Of a stretch of DNA of 64,000 nt, positions 12,390 to 23,379 are shown one piece after another. The notes beneath the pieces are model-generated. The model saw only the letters and a list, made by a program, of their open reading frames with translations. It was not told where the DNA came from and made no database searches. The first letter of the stretch is position 1. Each line of letters opens with the position of its first letter. The translations under genes were made by a program, and so were the position numbers. This stretch comes from Patiria miniata. Taxonomy: Eukaryota > Echinodermata > Asteroidea > Valvatida > Asterinidae. The DNA is taken from the NCBI RefSeq assembly GCF_015706575.1, contig NW_024037074.1, forward strand, positions 30,865,334 through 30,929,333. Reading direction: 5' to 3'.

Positions 12390-13555
12390 TAGGGATAAGT
12401 GTTCTTCAAAAGAATGAGTACATTTCTGAAGAATTGTTGATTTCAAACAAGATTGGGAACATCAAATCCAAACTACAGTAGCTGGCTTTTTAGATAAAAA
12501 AAAAAACACCCAATACCTTACCTCACCCCCTCCCCCACTGCTACTGTCAACACAATCCCCCATGATGTGATGAACTTGTGACCTCCCTTCAAAGGTCACA
12601 GATAGGTCACGGGTCAATTCTAATCCAGCATCAATCACTTTTTTTCAGGCCCGGTTGATTTAGAGGTGTGAAAATTGTTAAGAAATCTACCATTAAGAAA
12701 ACAGAAAATGTGACTTAAAAGACTTGGAAAAGAATCAGTTTCTTCATGAACTCCGGGCAGAATTTCACTTTGCTTTTTGGCCTGAATGTACCGTGTATTT
12801 CTGTCTTAATCTTGCTGGCTCCAGGCATCTTAATCTGCCAGGCTTTTCATTGCCTTTTTTTTTTAATGGTAACAACTCCAGGGGTGTCATGCTGCTTGAT
12901 CTTGATCGTCAACACAGCTGTGCCTCCAATATATTAAATTGTGACCAATGGCATTCGGGGTACTAGAAATCTGGGACCTATTTATTTATTGCTGGATTGG
13001 CAAACAGTTTGGTGACTTGGGAGCCGTTGTTCGGTAATGAGCCTAGGTGGAAAATACCGGGGATCAGTTTTCAAAGAACTCTGCTTGGATGTATTGTACA
13101 TAGCAGTCATGTTAATCTATGAGGACCTCCGATTCCCTTCTTTTGTTTCTATGGGCTCTGTGCCCAAACAAAAGAGGGCGCTCTTTTACCACTTCTGAGA
13201 GCCCCTTCGGCCGGACTCTACGAGTGCGCACATGTAATTTGCGCGCGAAGTACGAACGACTTTTTTCATCCTGAATGTGCACAAAGCAAAGCCACAGCGT
13301 CTTCGCGTGAGTGTCAGACGGCATCGGCTCAAGAATACGTTCAAATCGTTCGAATTTAACTTGCGATGGTCTCCCAGACTTAATCCCCGACCCAAGGGTT
13401 ATTGTTATCCCAGGTCACCCATTGTCCCAAGTTCTCAGTTGCAAAGATTAAAGAGATTTCAACTGTACCGGTACCGGTATATTGTTGTGTAACTGTGGTT
13501 GTGTCCATTTTGACCTTTACTTTGTATGGCCCAATGCCACTGAGATGCTCAGCAG
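12390..13555. other. Unassigned stretch
   Basis: Unique-looking DNA. A 63-80 codon frame pair at 12724-12966 and CpG-richer sequence at 13180-13400 carry no recognisable domain. TACCGGTACCGGTATA occurs at about 13465. Confidence 0.45.
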
Positions 13556-13945
13556 TCACATGCAGTCACAAAAAGTACTAAGCGAAAATTGGCTGGGAGC
13601 CAGTGACATGCGGTATTTATTGCATGACAATCTGGCTGGTAACCTACATGTGTTTTCTGTGCTTTGCAATATTCTGTGCTGAGCATGCAGCACCGAGATA
13701 TTGGCCTCTTCGGCTCTGTGTCATGGCTCTGCTAACTGCAAAATTCCACGCTAAGTACGATCTTTGCAGAAAAAAATTTGTGCTAACCCTGTAAACACAA
13801 TTTCTTAGTTACGGGGTTTACATACATGTACGCATGCCCGTGAGCCAAATTCCTAATCCTCACTAACCCGTGAAATATGCACAGGATTTTCCGTTTATAA
13901 GCAGGAATTCTTTTGCTAACGGTTAGAGCCGTGAAATTGGGCTCA
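13556..13945. repeat. Repeat related to the GCTAAG / GAAATTGGGC family
   Basis: Contains CACAAAAAGTACTAAGCGAA, TCTGGCTGGTAACC, GTGCTTTGCAATATTCTGTGC and finally AGAGCCGTGAAATTGGGC. The same word order appears in part at 18770-18865 (GCTGGTAACCCA, TTTTGCGAAGTAAATATTTT, AGCAGCTCCACGAAATTGAGG). A dispersed, degenerate repeat; ends uncertain. Confidence 0.45.
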
Positions 13946-14099
13946 GATCTTTACTGCATTTCTCAAAACATGTACATGTACGTACCGGTAGAACTCCCAA
14001 ACATGCCTACCGTATGTATACATATGTACATGTAGAACCTACTGCACAATGTACCGGTTCATGTACATGAAAGAAAAGACAAGCAAATCAAGAGATATG

Positions 14100-14640
14100 G
14101 GTTCATTTGAAATAAACACCTCCACATTGTCCATGGACAAGCCTCCTTCCCAGACAAAAAAATATCAAACTCAGAGCCCATGATTAAAAACAGGGGTAAG
14201 GGACAGGCACCCCATGAGGCTCACGTCAGTTGTCAAGTGGCCCAAGAAGTTACCCCATTGTCAAACATCAATGACAGGTGCCGGGGACACAGGTAAAAAT
14301 AGTTCAGGTGCGTTGGCTTATCTGGAATAATGGCGGGCGTTGAGCTGTGACCTGTAGTTACCTCTGCGGCTGAACCAATCCAGGCAACCTCTTGGGCTAG
14401 GAGATATTTAAAAGGAGTCTTGAGCCATATGGTTCAGCCAGCCTATACAGCACTGGTATTGTTCCTTGATCGGAATCATATGCGGCTTCAGTCCATATTG
14501 ATTTCTCTAATGAATTCTGGAGAATTGCGGCTAATATGAACTTTGCCTCGGACAATGTATGTAATATGAACACACAGTTTCCTATTTTTGTTTGAAGACA
14601 TTCATTTTGTTTCGTGGTGGGTAGCAGACGTGTATTCGAG
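14100..14640. other. Unique stretch with clustered E-box-type motifs
   Basis: Non-repetitive DNA with two CAGGTG E-boxes (about 14275 and 14306), TGACAG next to the first, a GATA-like TTATCT and a CCAAT (about 14375). This is suggestive of a regulatory element but is motif-level evidence only. Confidence 0.3.
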
Positions 14641-15110
14641 TCACTAAAACATCGAGTCCGAGTCAGTTCTCCCTGAGCCCCGAGTCATTCAGGTTGAGTT
14701 CGAGTCACGAGTCACAAAGGTCGAGTTCGAGTCACGAGTCACCTTAAGTACTGTACTATGTATTGAAAATAAATTTTGAACCACACGTGTTGTGTACTCT
14801 GGTACATGTATGTACATGTATGTACATGTACAGTACTTAAACGCATTTTTTCTATACCACACTGTCTGTATCGCTTGCTCAGGAAAGGATCATCTTCAAA
14901 ATAATGTGTAATTACTGTATATTGCTTAAAAAAATAAGTGATTTGTAGCAATTTTGGTCGAGTCCCGAGTCATGCAAGGTCGAGTCCAAGTCCAAGACCG
15001 CTGGGTCGAGTCCAAATCATTTGTCATTGTGACTTCGAGTCCGAGTCCGGTAAAATGGGACTCGGGTCCGATTGAGTCTGAGTCTGAGACTGAGTCTTGA
15101 GTCCTACAAC
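14640..15110. repeat. Degenerate (GAGTC)-type tandem repeat in two blocks
   Basis: Blocks at 14640-14755 and 14955-15110 consist of GAGTCCGAGT, CGAGTCACGAGTCA and CGAGTTCGAGTC units with a period near 6 (some 12-18). They are separated by about 200 bp of AT-rich DNA containing TACATGTATGTACATGTA. Low-complexity minisatellite; it also resembles the GAGTAC arrays at 26407 and 42715. Confidence 0.8.
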
Positions 15111-18100
15111 TCTGCTGGATAGAGCCTCTAAGAAGCCCTTGTTGTGCCAAGGTTGAAATTTATCCCTGTAGAAGTTGTGTTGGATTCTTGTTACATGTAG
15201 ACTTAAAAGGGGGTGCCGAAAATCTCCAGGTTGGACCCTGGTCCAGCACGGTGAGTTGGATAGTGTGAAAGGCCCTCAAAAAATCTTGGTATTCAACCTG
15301 GATCCAACACCTGGAGTTTGGATAGTGAGTTGAGGCCTGTTTAATTGGACACCAGCCAAAATTTGGAAGAGAAAATTGGAGAACACTGTTTGAGTAGCCC
15401 ATTTAACCATTTGTATGACCAGTATTGGGGGGAGGGAGGTTGCACCATGCATGACACCCATGGGCAAACTTATGGGTCATTGGAAGGGGGTGCCTGGACC
15501 ATTACCTACCAGACCCAGGGGGATTTGCGGCCCAGGCGCAGGGGTGTACCGCTTGGCAGGTGAGATGATCTCCTGGTTTTTTGACAAATCCTGAAAAGCA
15601 CAGGTGGTACTTCAGTTGGCACCTGGCGACCTGGATTCCTACATGTGGGTCAGGCCACGTAGAGGTACTCCTGTGTACATTTACTTGTGGAGAGAGGGGG
15701 GGGGGGGAGAGAGAATCTGTAATTTTGATTCATTGACACCTTTTTTCTCCTACCAGTTGTTATATCCGATTAAGATGTTCCATTTTTGCTGACATAGGCA
15801 TATCGGTTGAGAAAAGGGGAAAAAATAATTCAGTTAAGGAAATAATTGGCAATCATATTTTTTACATGTATGTTTGCAATTGGTTGATGTTGTGGTTTTG
15901 TATGTATTTGTTTTGTTTTAGATGCTTGTATCATCTACTTTACACATGAAAGTTCTGATTCTGAGCAAGATATGCTAAACACAAAGTCTCACTCAAAACA
16001 CCTTCCCCCCCTCCCCCCCCCCCCCAAAAATAACCTTCAAAGATACCGGTAACTTTAAATACGTAACAATCCAAAATATGATGCCCTGCAGCATTGCTCT
16101 TGACTCCAAAAACAACCCGTGTTCGCGTGGGAGGTGTTTCAAGAATCTCATTTGGAGATTTCCTCTAACATTTCCCCTAGCCCCGTGCAAATCGCCCCTG
16201 AGGCAGGTGCACTAGTTTAAAACCAACGATGAGTGGTGATCTCAGTCAACTTGAAGGTAATAACAGTCGGTTGATCTAACAGTTTTGTCCAAGGGGTTTT
16301 ACAACTTCCCATTTATATATACTCTGCGGCTCTGCTTGTCGGAGTGGGCCGCATATTTTTATTTATTACGTTTTTGAAGCAAAGTTTTGTCGTAATCGCA
16401 GCAAGTGCCCTGAGCTATTCAGCCACAGTCGGTCCCTTTTACCCATAGCGTGTAGATGTCACGAACCGTCCCGGAGCGATTCTGTTTCTGATACATTTTC
16501 CCTTTTTCATGAACCATTAAGGACTGAGGAAATGTTCTTTAATGGCTCTGTAAATGTGATGAGCTTTGAGTTCACGGATTCGGGGGCGGATCAAGGAGGT
16601 TGATGAACGAGAAAAGTCCAACCGCGCTCCCAAAATGTCGCAATTCGGCTGCTTGGCTCCCAGGAGTCATTGAGCCATGTTTGTTGTTTCATGCCCTAAT
16701 AACCTAGGTGAGCTTCTCCATGTACAAAGATGGGATTCTCAGTTGGAATGTTGTTTAGCTTTAGTTGCTGTACCTTAACAGAACAGACTACCTTTTTTTC
16801 TATTTTTGGACATTTTCAGCTCTCTGAAAATGTGCTTAAATTAGTTTTGGTTGACTCACAATGCACAAACAAGATACGCCTGAATTATTGTTGGGCCACA
16901 AATAATTGCACAATTTGTAAAGGTCAATATTCCAATATTAAAAAGTGGGCGGATTTTTTTGTGTTCAATGTTTCATTAAAAAATGAACAACATTTGTAAT
17001 ACTAGAAAAATATCTATTTAATAAGCGAAATCTGTTTTATAAAGTGAAACTCTAAAAAAGCATTTGGAGAGCAACTTTGGGTGTTCTTTGTTTAAAAACA
17101 TTCTCAGTTCAACCACTTTTTGACTAATTGGATTTTCTATTTTTATATTATTTTTTAGCAATTTAGCTGAGGGATATCAACTCCACAAATCATCATGTCT
17201 CTCCGTAATAGTCCGCTTGTTAGTAACAAACGTTGGCATTGTCTATTGCTATAGATATTTTGACAGACTGCAACCAAACCATGTAAAAAGTATCAGTAGC
17301 CCAGCCCAAAATGTCACATGACCAGACTGGGGTCAAAGGTCATCATGGGGTCACTGGGTGAAAAACCTGATTTTTTTTTTAAAACTCAAAACACTACTTC
17401 CAGAAATTGCATGGCACAATCACGTGACTCGATGCATGAACACGAATTTGTTGGCCCACAGCTTCCGAGATACATTTTTTGTATTTCTGTCCGAGCTTGT
17501 TATTTTGAATTTATTAATAACTTGCCCCTCCGGATTAACTAAAGATATCGACACAGGAATGTTTATCCAAAGTTCCTTAATAACGTTTGCCCAAAATACA
17601 TGTATAATTTCAGAACAACTTGTAAAGTTTCGTGATTAGACTTTATTCCTTCCATTTTTTTTAAAAATAGTTGTGTAGCGTGCACATGTGCAATGTAAAC
17701 AAAACAAGTCTCATCATACAGTACATGTACCAGTATCTTGTATATAAAATGTCCAGTTTTGTTGTTAACGTTATCTCAAGTTCTTCACTAAAAATTCAAC
17801 TAAGAAATCTTCCAAAATGAATTGCCAAATAACTATGAGTGTGACGTACCGGTTACGGTTGCTCAAAATATGTTTTGACTAACAAAGCCCGTCCCATATT
17901 TAGAAATCACTGATTAACTTGTGACATTTCTCCTCCAAGATCGTGTCCACGTCCCAGTCCGCATGCCGCGATATTCTCCAAGGGCCAAGTACGTGACCAA
18001 GGCCGCCAGTAGTGTTTCCCTCGCCCCGTTATCTGTTGCAGTTTCAGCAACATCAGAATTGAATGCGTCTAATGGTTAAAATATCTATGGTCTATTCATT

Positions 18101-18769
18101 CTGTTAGGAGCTGTGTCATGCAGTTTGAATTGGCCACATTAATTTGCAGGTGCTATGTGTGTACTCATGTTTGATTGAACCAGGCGTAATTGCTCTTCGC
18201 TTCTGAGCTGAAACGAATTGCTTAGTGCGCTCATGCACTACATTGTAATTAAAGGTAGTTTAGGTTGTATGTGCTAAGCGAAAACAAACAATTTGTGAGG
18301 TATTCTGGCAAAATGAGACAGAACTGGGCAGAGGTCGCAATGAGGGTTTGCAGGTATAAGGAAAGAGAACAAAATTCTCCTTAAAATACTGTTTGTTGCA
18401 CTTCAATTGGATATTCCATTGACAAGTTATGGCTGTTTAAAGTTCACATTTATCGACTTGTCAAAAGAGTAAAATACTGAAAAATAAGACCATGTTTCAA
18501 GTTTTGTAGTTGTGAAATTGAAAGATGCAGATTGTTTTTCCTTGAAAACACTTTAATTCCACATGTTTTGTACTATTTCTTTGAAATTTGTGTATCGGTA
18601 GATAATCCTATATCAAAGATTACAAAAATCCATCAATCTGAAAAAAAAATTCACCTCCATTCGTTTTTTTTCCTTTCATTTTTCTCCACTACGGCCTGTG
18701 CCCAGTTCAGTCTCATTTTGCCAGAACCAACCGCAAAGATTTCATGTACATGTACATGTACACACCACA
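15111..18769. other. Unassigned stretch
   Basis: Mostly unique AT-rich DNA with homopolymer tracts (G near 15700, C near 16010-16023). Bases 16330-16690 are CpG-richer and unique. There is a degenerate copy of the GCTAAG repeat at 18180-18300. No gene recognised. Confidence 0.45.
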
Positions 18770-18865
18770 TGACGATTTTGGCTGGTAACCCATTTTTGCG
18801 AAGTAAATATTTTCTGTTCTTACGCAATTTCTGTGTGTAGCAGCTCCACGAAATTGAGGACTGTT
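18770..18865 (+). repeat. Fragment of the GCTAAG / GAAATTG repeat family
   Basis: GGCTGGTAACCCATTTTTGC, then TAAATATTTTCTG and AGCAGCTCCACGAAATTGAGG, in the same order as at 13620-13945. Ends uncertain. Confidence 0.45.
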
Positions 18866-19695
18866 CCCCAAACGTATCTTTATTAACAGCTGTTCCTTAC
18901 TTGAAGTTAACTAATACCCAATCTGTTGGACTACGAGAAGTCCACTTTGGGCCCTCTCTTACATGTACCTGCTAATTCCTACGTATGCATTATTCCTTAT
19001 AGGTCGTAGGCCATATCCGCTAGATTATACGTCTACCACAGCACCCTCTGGGCCAATACCCGATACCCATGATGCCAAGCGGCATATCGTCCTCTTTTCT
19101 TCTAGTGCCGATTCAGGTGTAGTCGTATTCTATTGAAGCTTTCTCAATATACGATTTTCACTAGCTCCAGAAGTGTTTATTCTCCTTTTAAACTTACTGT
19201 TGGTTTACTACCAAGTTCTTGTTAGTTTGTTTAATACAGCGGTCCTCAGATTTTCTTGAAGTTAAATTCAATGTTCCGAGTTAACTTTTTGCAAACCTTT
19301 GTCGTTTTCATGTATTTTTCAAGATAAAGTTTATGGCATAAGGGCGGCGCGGTATTACATGTACATTGTACACGTACATGTACATCATGGTTAACCGAGT
19401 CGATGAAAATATCTTTTCATTTGCACGTGCTTTTTCATCGGTTGCTATGTGTTACCATTCAGCACTCCAGGCTTAAGAACCATTCAGTTTGTTTGAAAAT
19501 GGGTCTGGGAACAAGATCAAGATAAGGAGAGTTAAGAAATTCCTGGATGCCCCTGGCCCACTCGCCTATACCGTTGTCATGAAGCATCGAATGAAATTGA
19601 ATTTCGAGTAAAACGATTGCAGATAAGAACTGAAGGTTTGCAAGGTGGAGGTACATGAAGCAGTAAAGATACAGAAAATACGGTAGCACCATGTG

Positions 19696-19892
19696 CAGAG
19701 CTGCCAACTCTCCCTGATTCTGCAGATAGTTCCCTGAAAATCTAATCTTTCCATGTTCTGATGAACAAATTTGAAAATCTCCCTGATTATGGAAACTTTT
19801 TTCCCTATTATATTGAATGTAATTCTAAATATATGTCCCTGATTGTTGTACAACATCTCCCTGATTGCAAGATGCAAATGTTGGCAGCTCTG
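19696..19892. mobile_element. 197-bp MITE, CAGAGCTGCCAAC ends, hAT-like
   Basis: Perfect 13-bp terminal inverted repeats CAGAGCTGCCAAC and GTTGGCAGCTCTG bound 197 bp. The interior repeats CTCCCTGATT / TCCCTGATTG four times. The CAG..CTG ends suggest the hAT superfamily, but no clean 8-bp target duplication is visible (ACCATGTG versus CGTGTGAC), so the assignment is tentative. Confidence 0.7.
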
Positions 19893-19904
19893 CGTGTGAC
19901 AAAT

Positions 19905-19983
19905 CTCTTTTGTGAGTTTGTGAGGTTCTGAAAAGAACCGGGGAAACTCAACGTTTCGGACAGTATGCTCTGCCCATCGTCAG
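19905..19983 (-). repeat. Dispersed repeat with hammerhead-like core, copy A
   Basis: On the minus strand: CTGACGATGGGCAG, loop, CTGTCCGAAACGTTGAG, then CCGGTTCTTTTCAGAACC and CACAAACTCACAAAAGAGAT. The same order is found at 39742-39829 on the plus strand. The GGGCAG/CTGTCC words form a stem between CTGACGA and GAAA. Confidence 0.55.
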
Positions 19984-20720
19984 TAGTACCGGTACATGTG
20001 TGTATTCCTCTTGTCACAAAGAAAATATGGTGAAAGTACATGTGGGTGTATCCATAATCATTTCTTGCATGGAGATCTGTGCATGATTTAATCCCCAGTT
20101 TTAGTCCGATCACTCTGTACTGTAACAAACTTGCAACAGCCTGACCTTGAACAAAAGGTTTACGCTGTCAAATAGGAATATGCAGCAATGATCCTACAAG
20201 TAATTGTTACAAGCTTAAGTACCATCTGTTCCAGTAATTCTTTGGTTTCAGCAGCCTTTTTGCTGCTGTGGTTTCAAGCCCGCCAGTGCTCCACTAACCC
20301 AAATGGCCAGACGAGCGTGAACGATCCAGATTGCTCCTTCTGCATGACTTGCATTGTTTCTATTGGATCCGCAGGCTGCAAGGAATTCCCACTATTAAGG
20401 TTACCCTCTTGTCTGTTGCCTCCAGGGCCCTATCCAAACCCCAGCCCAGAGAGGAACCAAATGGGCCCTTCATTGGTCCGATAGGCCCCAGCTGGGTCAC
20501 TCTCTCATCTGATTGGTTGAACCCAATCTGGGTGAAATTGCACTTCGGGGAGACTCCGAGAAAAAAATGAAAGTTTTAATAACGAACAGCTCAGTGAGTT
20601 GAAAGTTTGACATGAGATCAAGGTTCAGTGGTTGAACTTGTGTAGAGCGTGGCCTCCATCTTTTCGTCACTTTTGCCTTGTGACACCAGTTGCCAGTGTA
20701 TTAAGTACGGTGGCCCACAA

Positions 20721-21020
20721 CTGTCACGGCAAAAGCAAACGCGCCACGGCAAGCGCAAAAGCGCTGCGGCAAGCGCAACAGCGCCGCGGCAAGCGCAACA
20801 GCGCCACGGCAAGCGCAAAAGCGCCACGGCAAAAGAAAAAGCGCCACGGCAAAACAAAAAGCGCCGCGGCAAAAGAAAAAGCGCCACGGCAAAACAAAAA
20901 GCGCCGCGGCAAAAGAAAAAGCGCCACGGCAAAACAAAAAGCGCCGCGGCAAGCGCAAAAGCGCCACGGCAAGCGCAAAAGCGCCACGGCAAGTGCAAAA
21001 GCGCCACGGCGAAAGCAAAA
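20721..21020 (+). repeat. 20-bp tandem array, left arm of the foldback element
   Basis: Fifteen units of exactly 20 bp, consensus GCGCC(A/G)CGGC followed by AAGCGCAAAA or AAAA(G/C)AAAAA. The first unit, CTGTCACGGCAAAAGCAAAC, is part of the terminal repeat itself, so the array appears to have grown from the element's end. GCGCCGCGGC and GCGCCACGGC alternate. Confidence 0.95.
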
Positions 21021-21449
21021 TACCAACGGGTTTATTGGGAAGGGGCATAATCATACATGCCGCTACTACATCAAAAAATAAAATGGGAAGGAGAATGGCC
21101 GCCACCAGGAATTCTTATTAAGCACAGAATTTAATTCTTTGAGAAGTGATTTTATAGCTGAGAAAATAGCAAGGCCAAGGAAAACCGGTCAGGAAATAAA
21201 TCGTCGATATTAATTTGTTGTAGGATAATTATTATTCCAAGAGAATTGCTGCCGTGAATCAGAGTTTATAAAGGAGTGGGACTCACTATCAGCACCATCA
21301 GGGCCGTTCCTTATTTCTTTACATTTCGTGGGATGCAAACAATTAGGGAGGACGGGATGCTCTGTGAGCTGATGCATTTTTTTGAAGAGTTTTTTCCCTT
21401 CTGACTAGCATGCAGAGAAGAGTTCCGTTAATTTGAGACTTAGTTCACC

Positions 21450-21707
21450 CATGGGCGTCGCGAGGGGGGCAAGGGGGCGCTTCCCCCCCCCCCCCCCCCC
21501 GGGAAGGGGAAAAAAAGAGAAAAAAAGAAAAGAAAAAGAGGCGCGAAGTCATAGTGGTGTAAATTGAATGATTTGGGGGGGGGGGGGGGGCAAAATGTCC
21601 CTACCCCCGTCTAAAACTGAGAAATCGAGAATTTGTTCAGAAATACAAGATTTTTTTGGGAAAAATATGTTTTGCCCCCTCTAGAAAAAATCCTGGCGAC
21701 GCCCATG
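21450..21707. mobile_element. 258-bp hAT-type MITE nested in the foldback left arm
   Basis: Ends CATGGGCGTCGC and GCGACGCCCATG with an 8-bp target duplication AGTTCACC (21442-21449 and 21708-21715). The right foldback arm (about 22590-22620, inverse) has the uninterrupted site, so this insertion came after the arms formed. The interior is C- and G-homopolymer rich (21482-21500, 21577-21590). No coding frame. Confidence 0.85.
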
Positions 21708-21715
21708 AGTTCACC

Positions 21716-22540
21716 GGTGTGTATACCAGTGTAGGCACACAATTGATCTGCCCAGAGTTTGGATATAGAATAAGAAAGAAAGAAATTAACTCAGAACCTA
21801 GAACTCATTGGCCCAGCCACCCCCGGCTCAAGAAACCAACAAGCCGAACAAGACCTCATGATGCTTAGCGATACCGATGATGAGTTGCCCTGTGGACAGT
21901 CTTCCACATCATCGCAGAATCAGCCTGCAGGGCAGAAAGAGGGCTTGTTTCCGGCATCAAATAGTTCCGTATTCACTCGAAACAAAGCAAACGGCTCTTT
22001 TCAGAGCCACCAAATTTTCATAGAAGAGCTTAGAACTGTGCATCTCAACGATAACACTTCTCCTTTGTTTAGTTAATTTTAAGTTAATTTATTTCTTTCT
22101 TATTCTATATCCAAAGTCTTCGCCTGTGTTACGTTCCTTACATGAAATCCACGACCTAACCTCCTCTGTCGAAAGCGTTGCAACTGTCTAATAGAACGAA
22201 AGATTTGTTTTTCTCGATTTGTGAGTTATCTTCAACTCAGTCGTGTTTATTGGGAAGGGGCGTAATCATACATGCCGCCACTACATCTAAAATTAAATGG
22301 AAAGGAGTATGGCCGCCACCATGAATTGAGAAGTGATTTTATGACTGAGGAAATAGCAAGGAAAACCGGTCAGTGCAAGCAACGTTCAGCGAAGAGTTTT
22401 GAAATTCCCGCTCTCTGGGAATTTCTAACCTAATGGGCCCGCGGGCGAGTTACGTGTTGACAAGCCTTACCCACCCACTGCCGCAGCCCTGCAGGAGAGC
22501 CTTAATCGACTTCCTAGATGTGTATGATATACTGAAAAAG
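21716..22540. other. Foldback element centre
   Basis: The centre holds a 72-codon plus frame (21858-22076; DTDDELPCGQ, TRNKANGSFQ) with no recognised domain. It is bordered by the inner inverted pair. A rearranged direct copy of the arm's inner segment follows at 22243-22410. A captured host fragment or a remnant of a mobile gene is possible. Confidence 0.5.
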
Positions 22541-23050
22541 AAAACAAAATTAACTCATACACTCTGGGCAGCTCACTTGCGTGCCTACACTGGTATACAC
22601 CTGTGAAAAAAGGCTCAAATTAACGGAACTCTTCTCTGCATGCTAGTCGGAAGGGAAAAAAATGTCTTCAAAAATGCATCAGCTCACAGAGCCTCCCGTC
22701 CTCGTAATTGTTTGCATCCCAAGAAATGTAAAGAAATGAGGAACGGCCCTGATGGTGCTGATATAGCGAGTCCCACTTTCCCTCTCCTTTATAAACTCTG
22801 ATTCACGGCAGGAACTCTCTTGGAATAATCTTGGAATCATCCTACAACAAATTAATATCGACGATTTATCAGTCCCTGAACGTTGCTTCACTGACCGGTT
22901 TTCCTTGCTATTTTCTCAGCCATAAAATCACTTCTCAAAGAATTAAATTCTGTGCTTAATAAGAATTCCTGGTGGCGGCCATTCTCCTTCCCATTTTATT
23001 TTTTGATGTAGTAGCGGCATGTATGATTATGCCCCTTCCCAATAAACCCG

Positions 23051-23350
23051 TGGCGCTTTTGCTTTCGCCGTGGCGCTTTTGCGCTTGCCGTGGCGCTTTT
23101 GCGCTTGCCGTGGCGCTTTTGCGCTTGCCGTGGCGCTTTTGCGCTTGCCGCGGCGCTTTTTGTTTTGCCGTGGCGCTTTTTGTTTTGCCGCGGCGCTTTT
23201 TGTTTTGCCGTGGCGCTTTTTCTTTTGCCGTGGCGCTCTTGCGCTTGCCGTGGCGCTGTTGCGCTTGCCGTGGCGCTGTTGCGCTTGCCGCGGCGCTGTT
23301 GCGCTTGCCGCGGCGCTTTTGCGCTTGCCGTGGCGCTTTTGCTTTTGCCG
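23051..23350 (-). repeat. 20-bp tandem array, right arm of the foldback element
   Basis: Fifteen exact-length units, inverse of the left array (TGGCGCTTTT GCGCTTGCCG and TGTTTTGCCG variants). The order of variants differs from the left arm, so the two arrays have been rearranged since they were identical. Confidence 0.95.
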
Positions 23351-23379
23351 TGACAGTTGTGGGCCACCGTAATTAAGAC

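Larger units (their letters stand above)
20706..23371. mobile_element. Foldback-type DNA transposon, non-autonomous, long inverted arms with 20-bp tandem repeats
   Basis: The ends TACGGTGGCCCACAACTGTC and its exact inverse are flanked by ATTAAG on both sides (20700-20705, 23372-23377). The duplication could equally be TTAA with one mismatched terminal base. Each arm (about 0.8 kb net; left to about 21790, right from about 22540) has an outer array of 20-bp units (20721-21020, about 15 units; 23051-23350, 15 units) and a unique inner part (GAATTCTTATTAAGCACAGA and more). A third copy of part of the inner arm lies at 22243-22410. A second inner inverted pair (GGATATAGAATAAGAAAGAAA) lies at about 21760 and 22095. 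There is no transposase. The architecture resembles Drosophila FB and sea urchin TU elements. Frames rich in Lys/Arg or Ala/Cys across the arrays are repeat artefacts. Confidence 0.85.

Noticed and set aside
20618-21105. Lys/Arg-rich and Ala/Cys/Phe-rich frames of 100-149 codons
   Set aside because: All are produced by the 20-bp tandem array, which has few stops in any frame. The same happens at 22972-23529.
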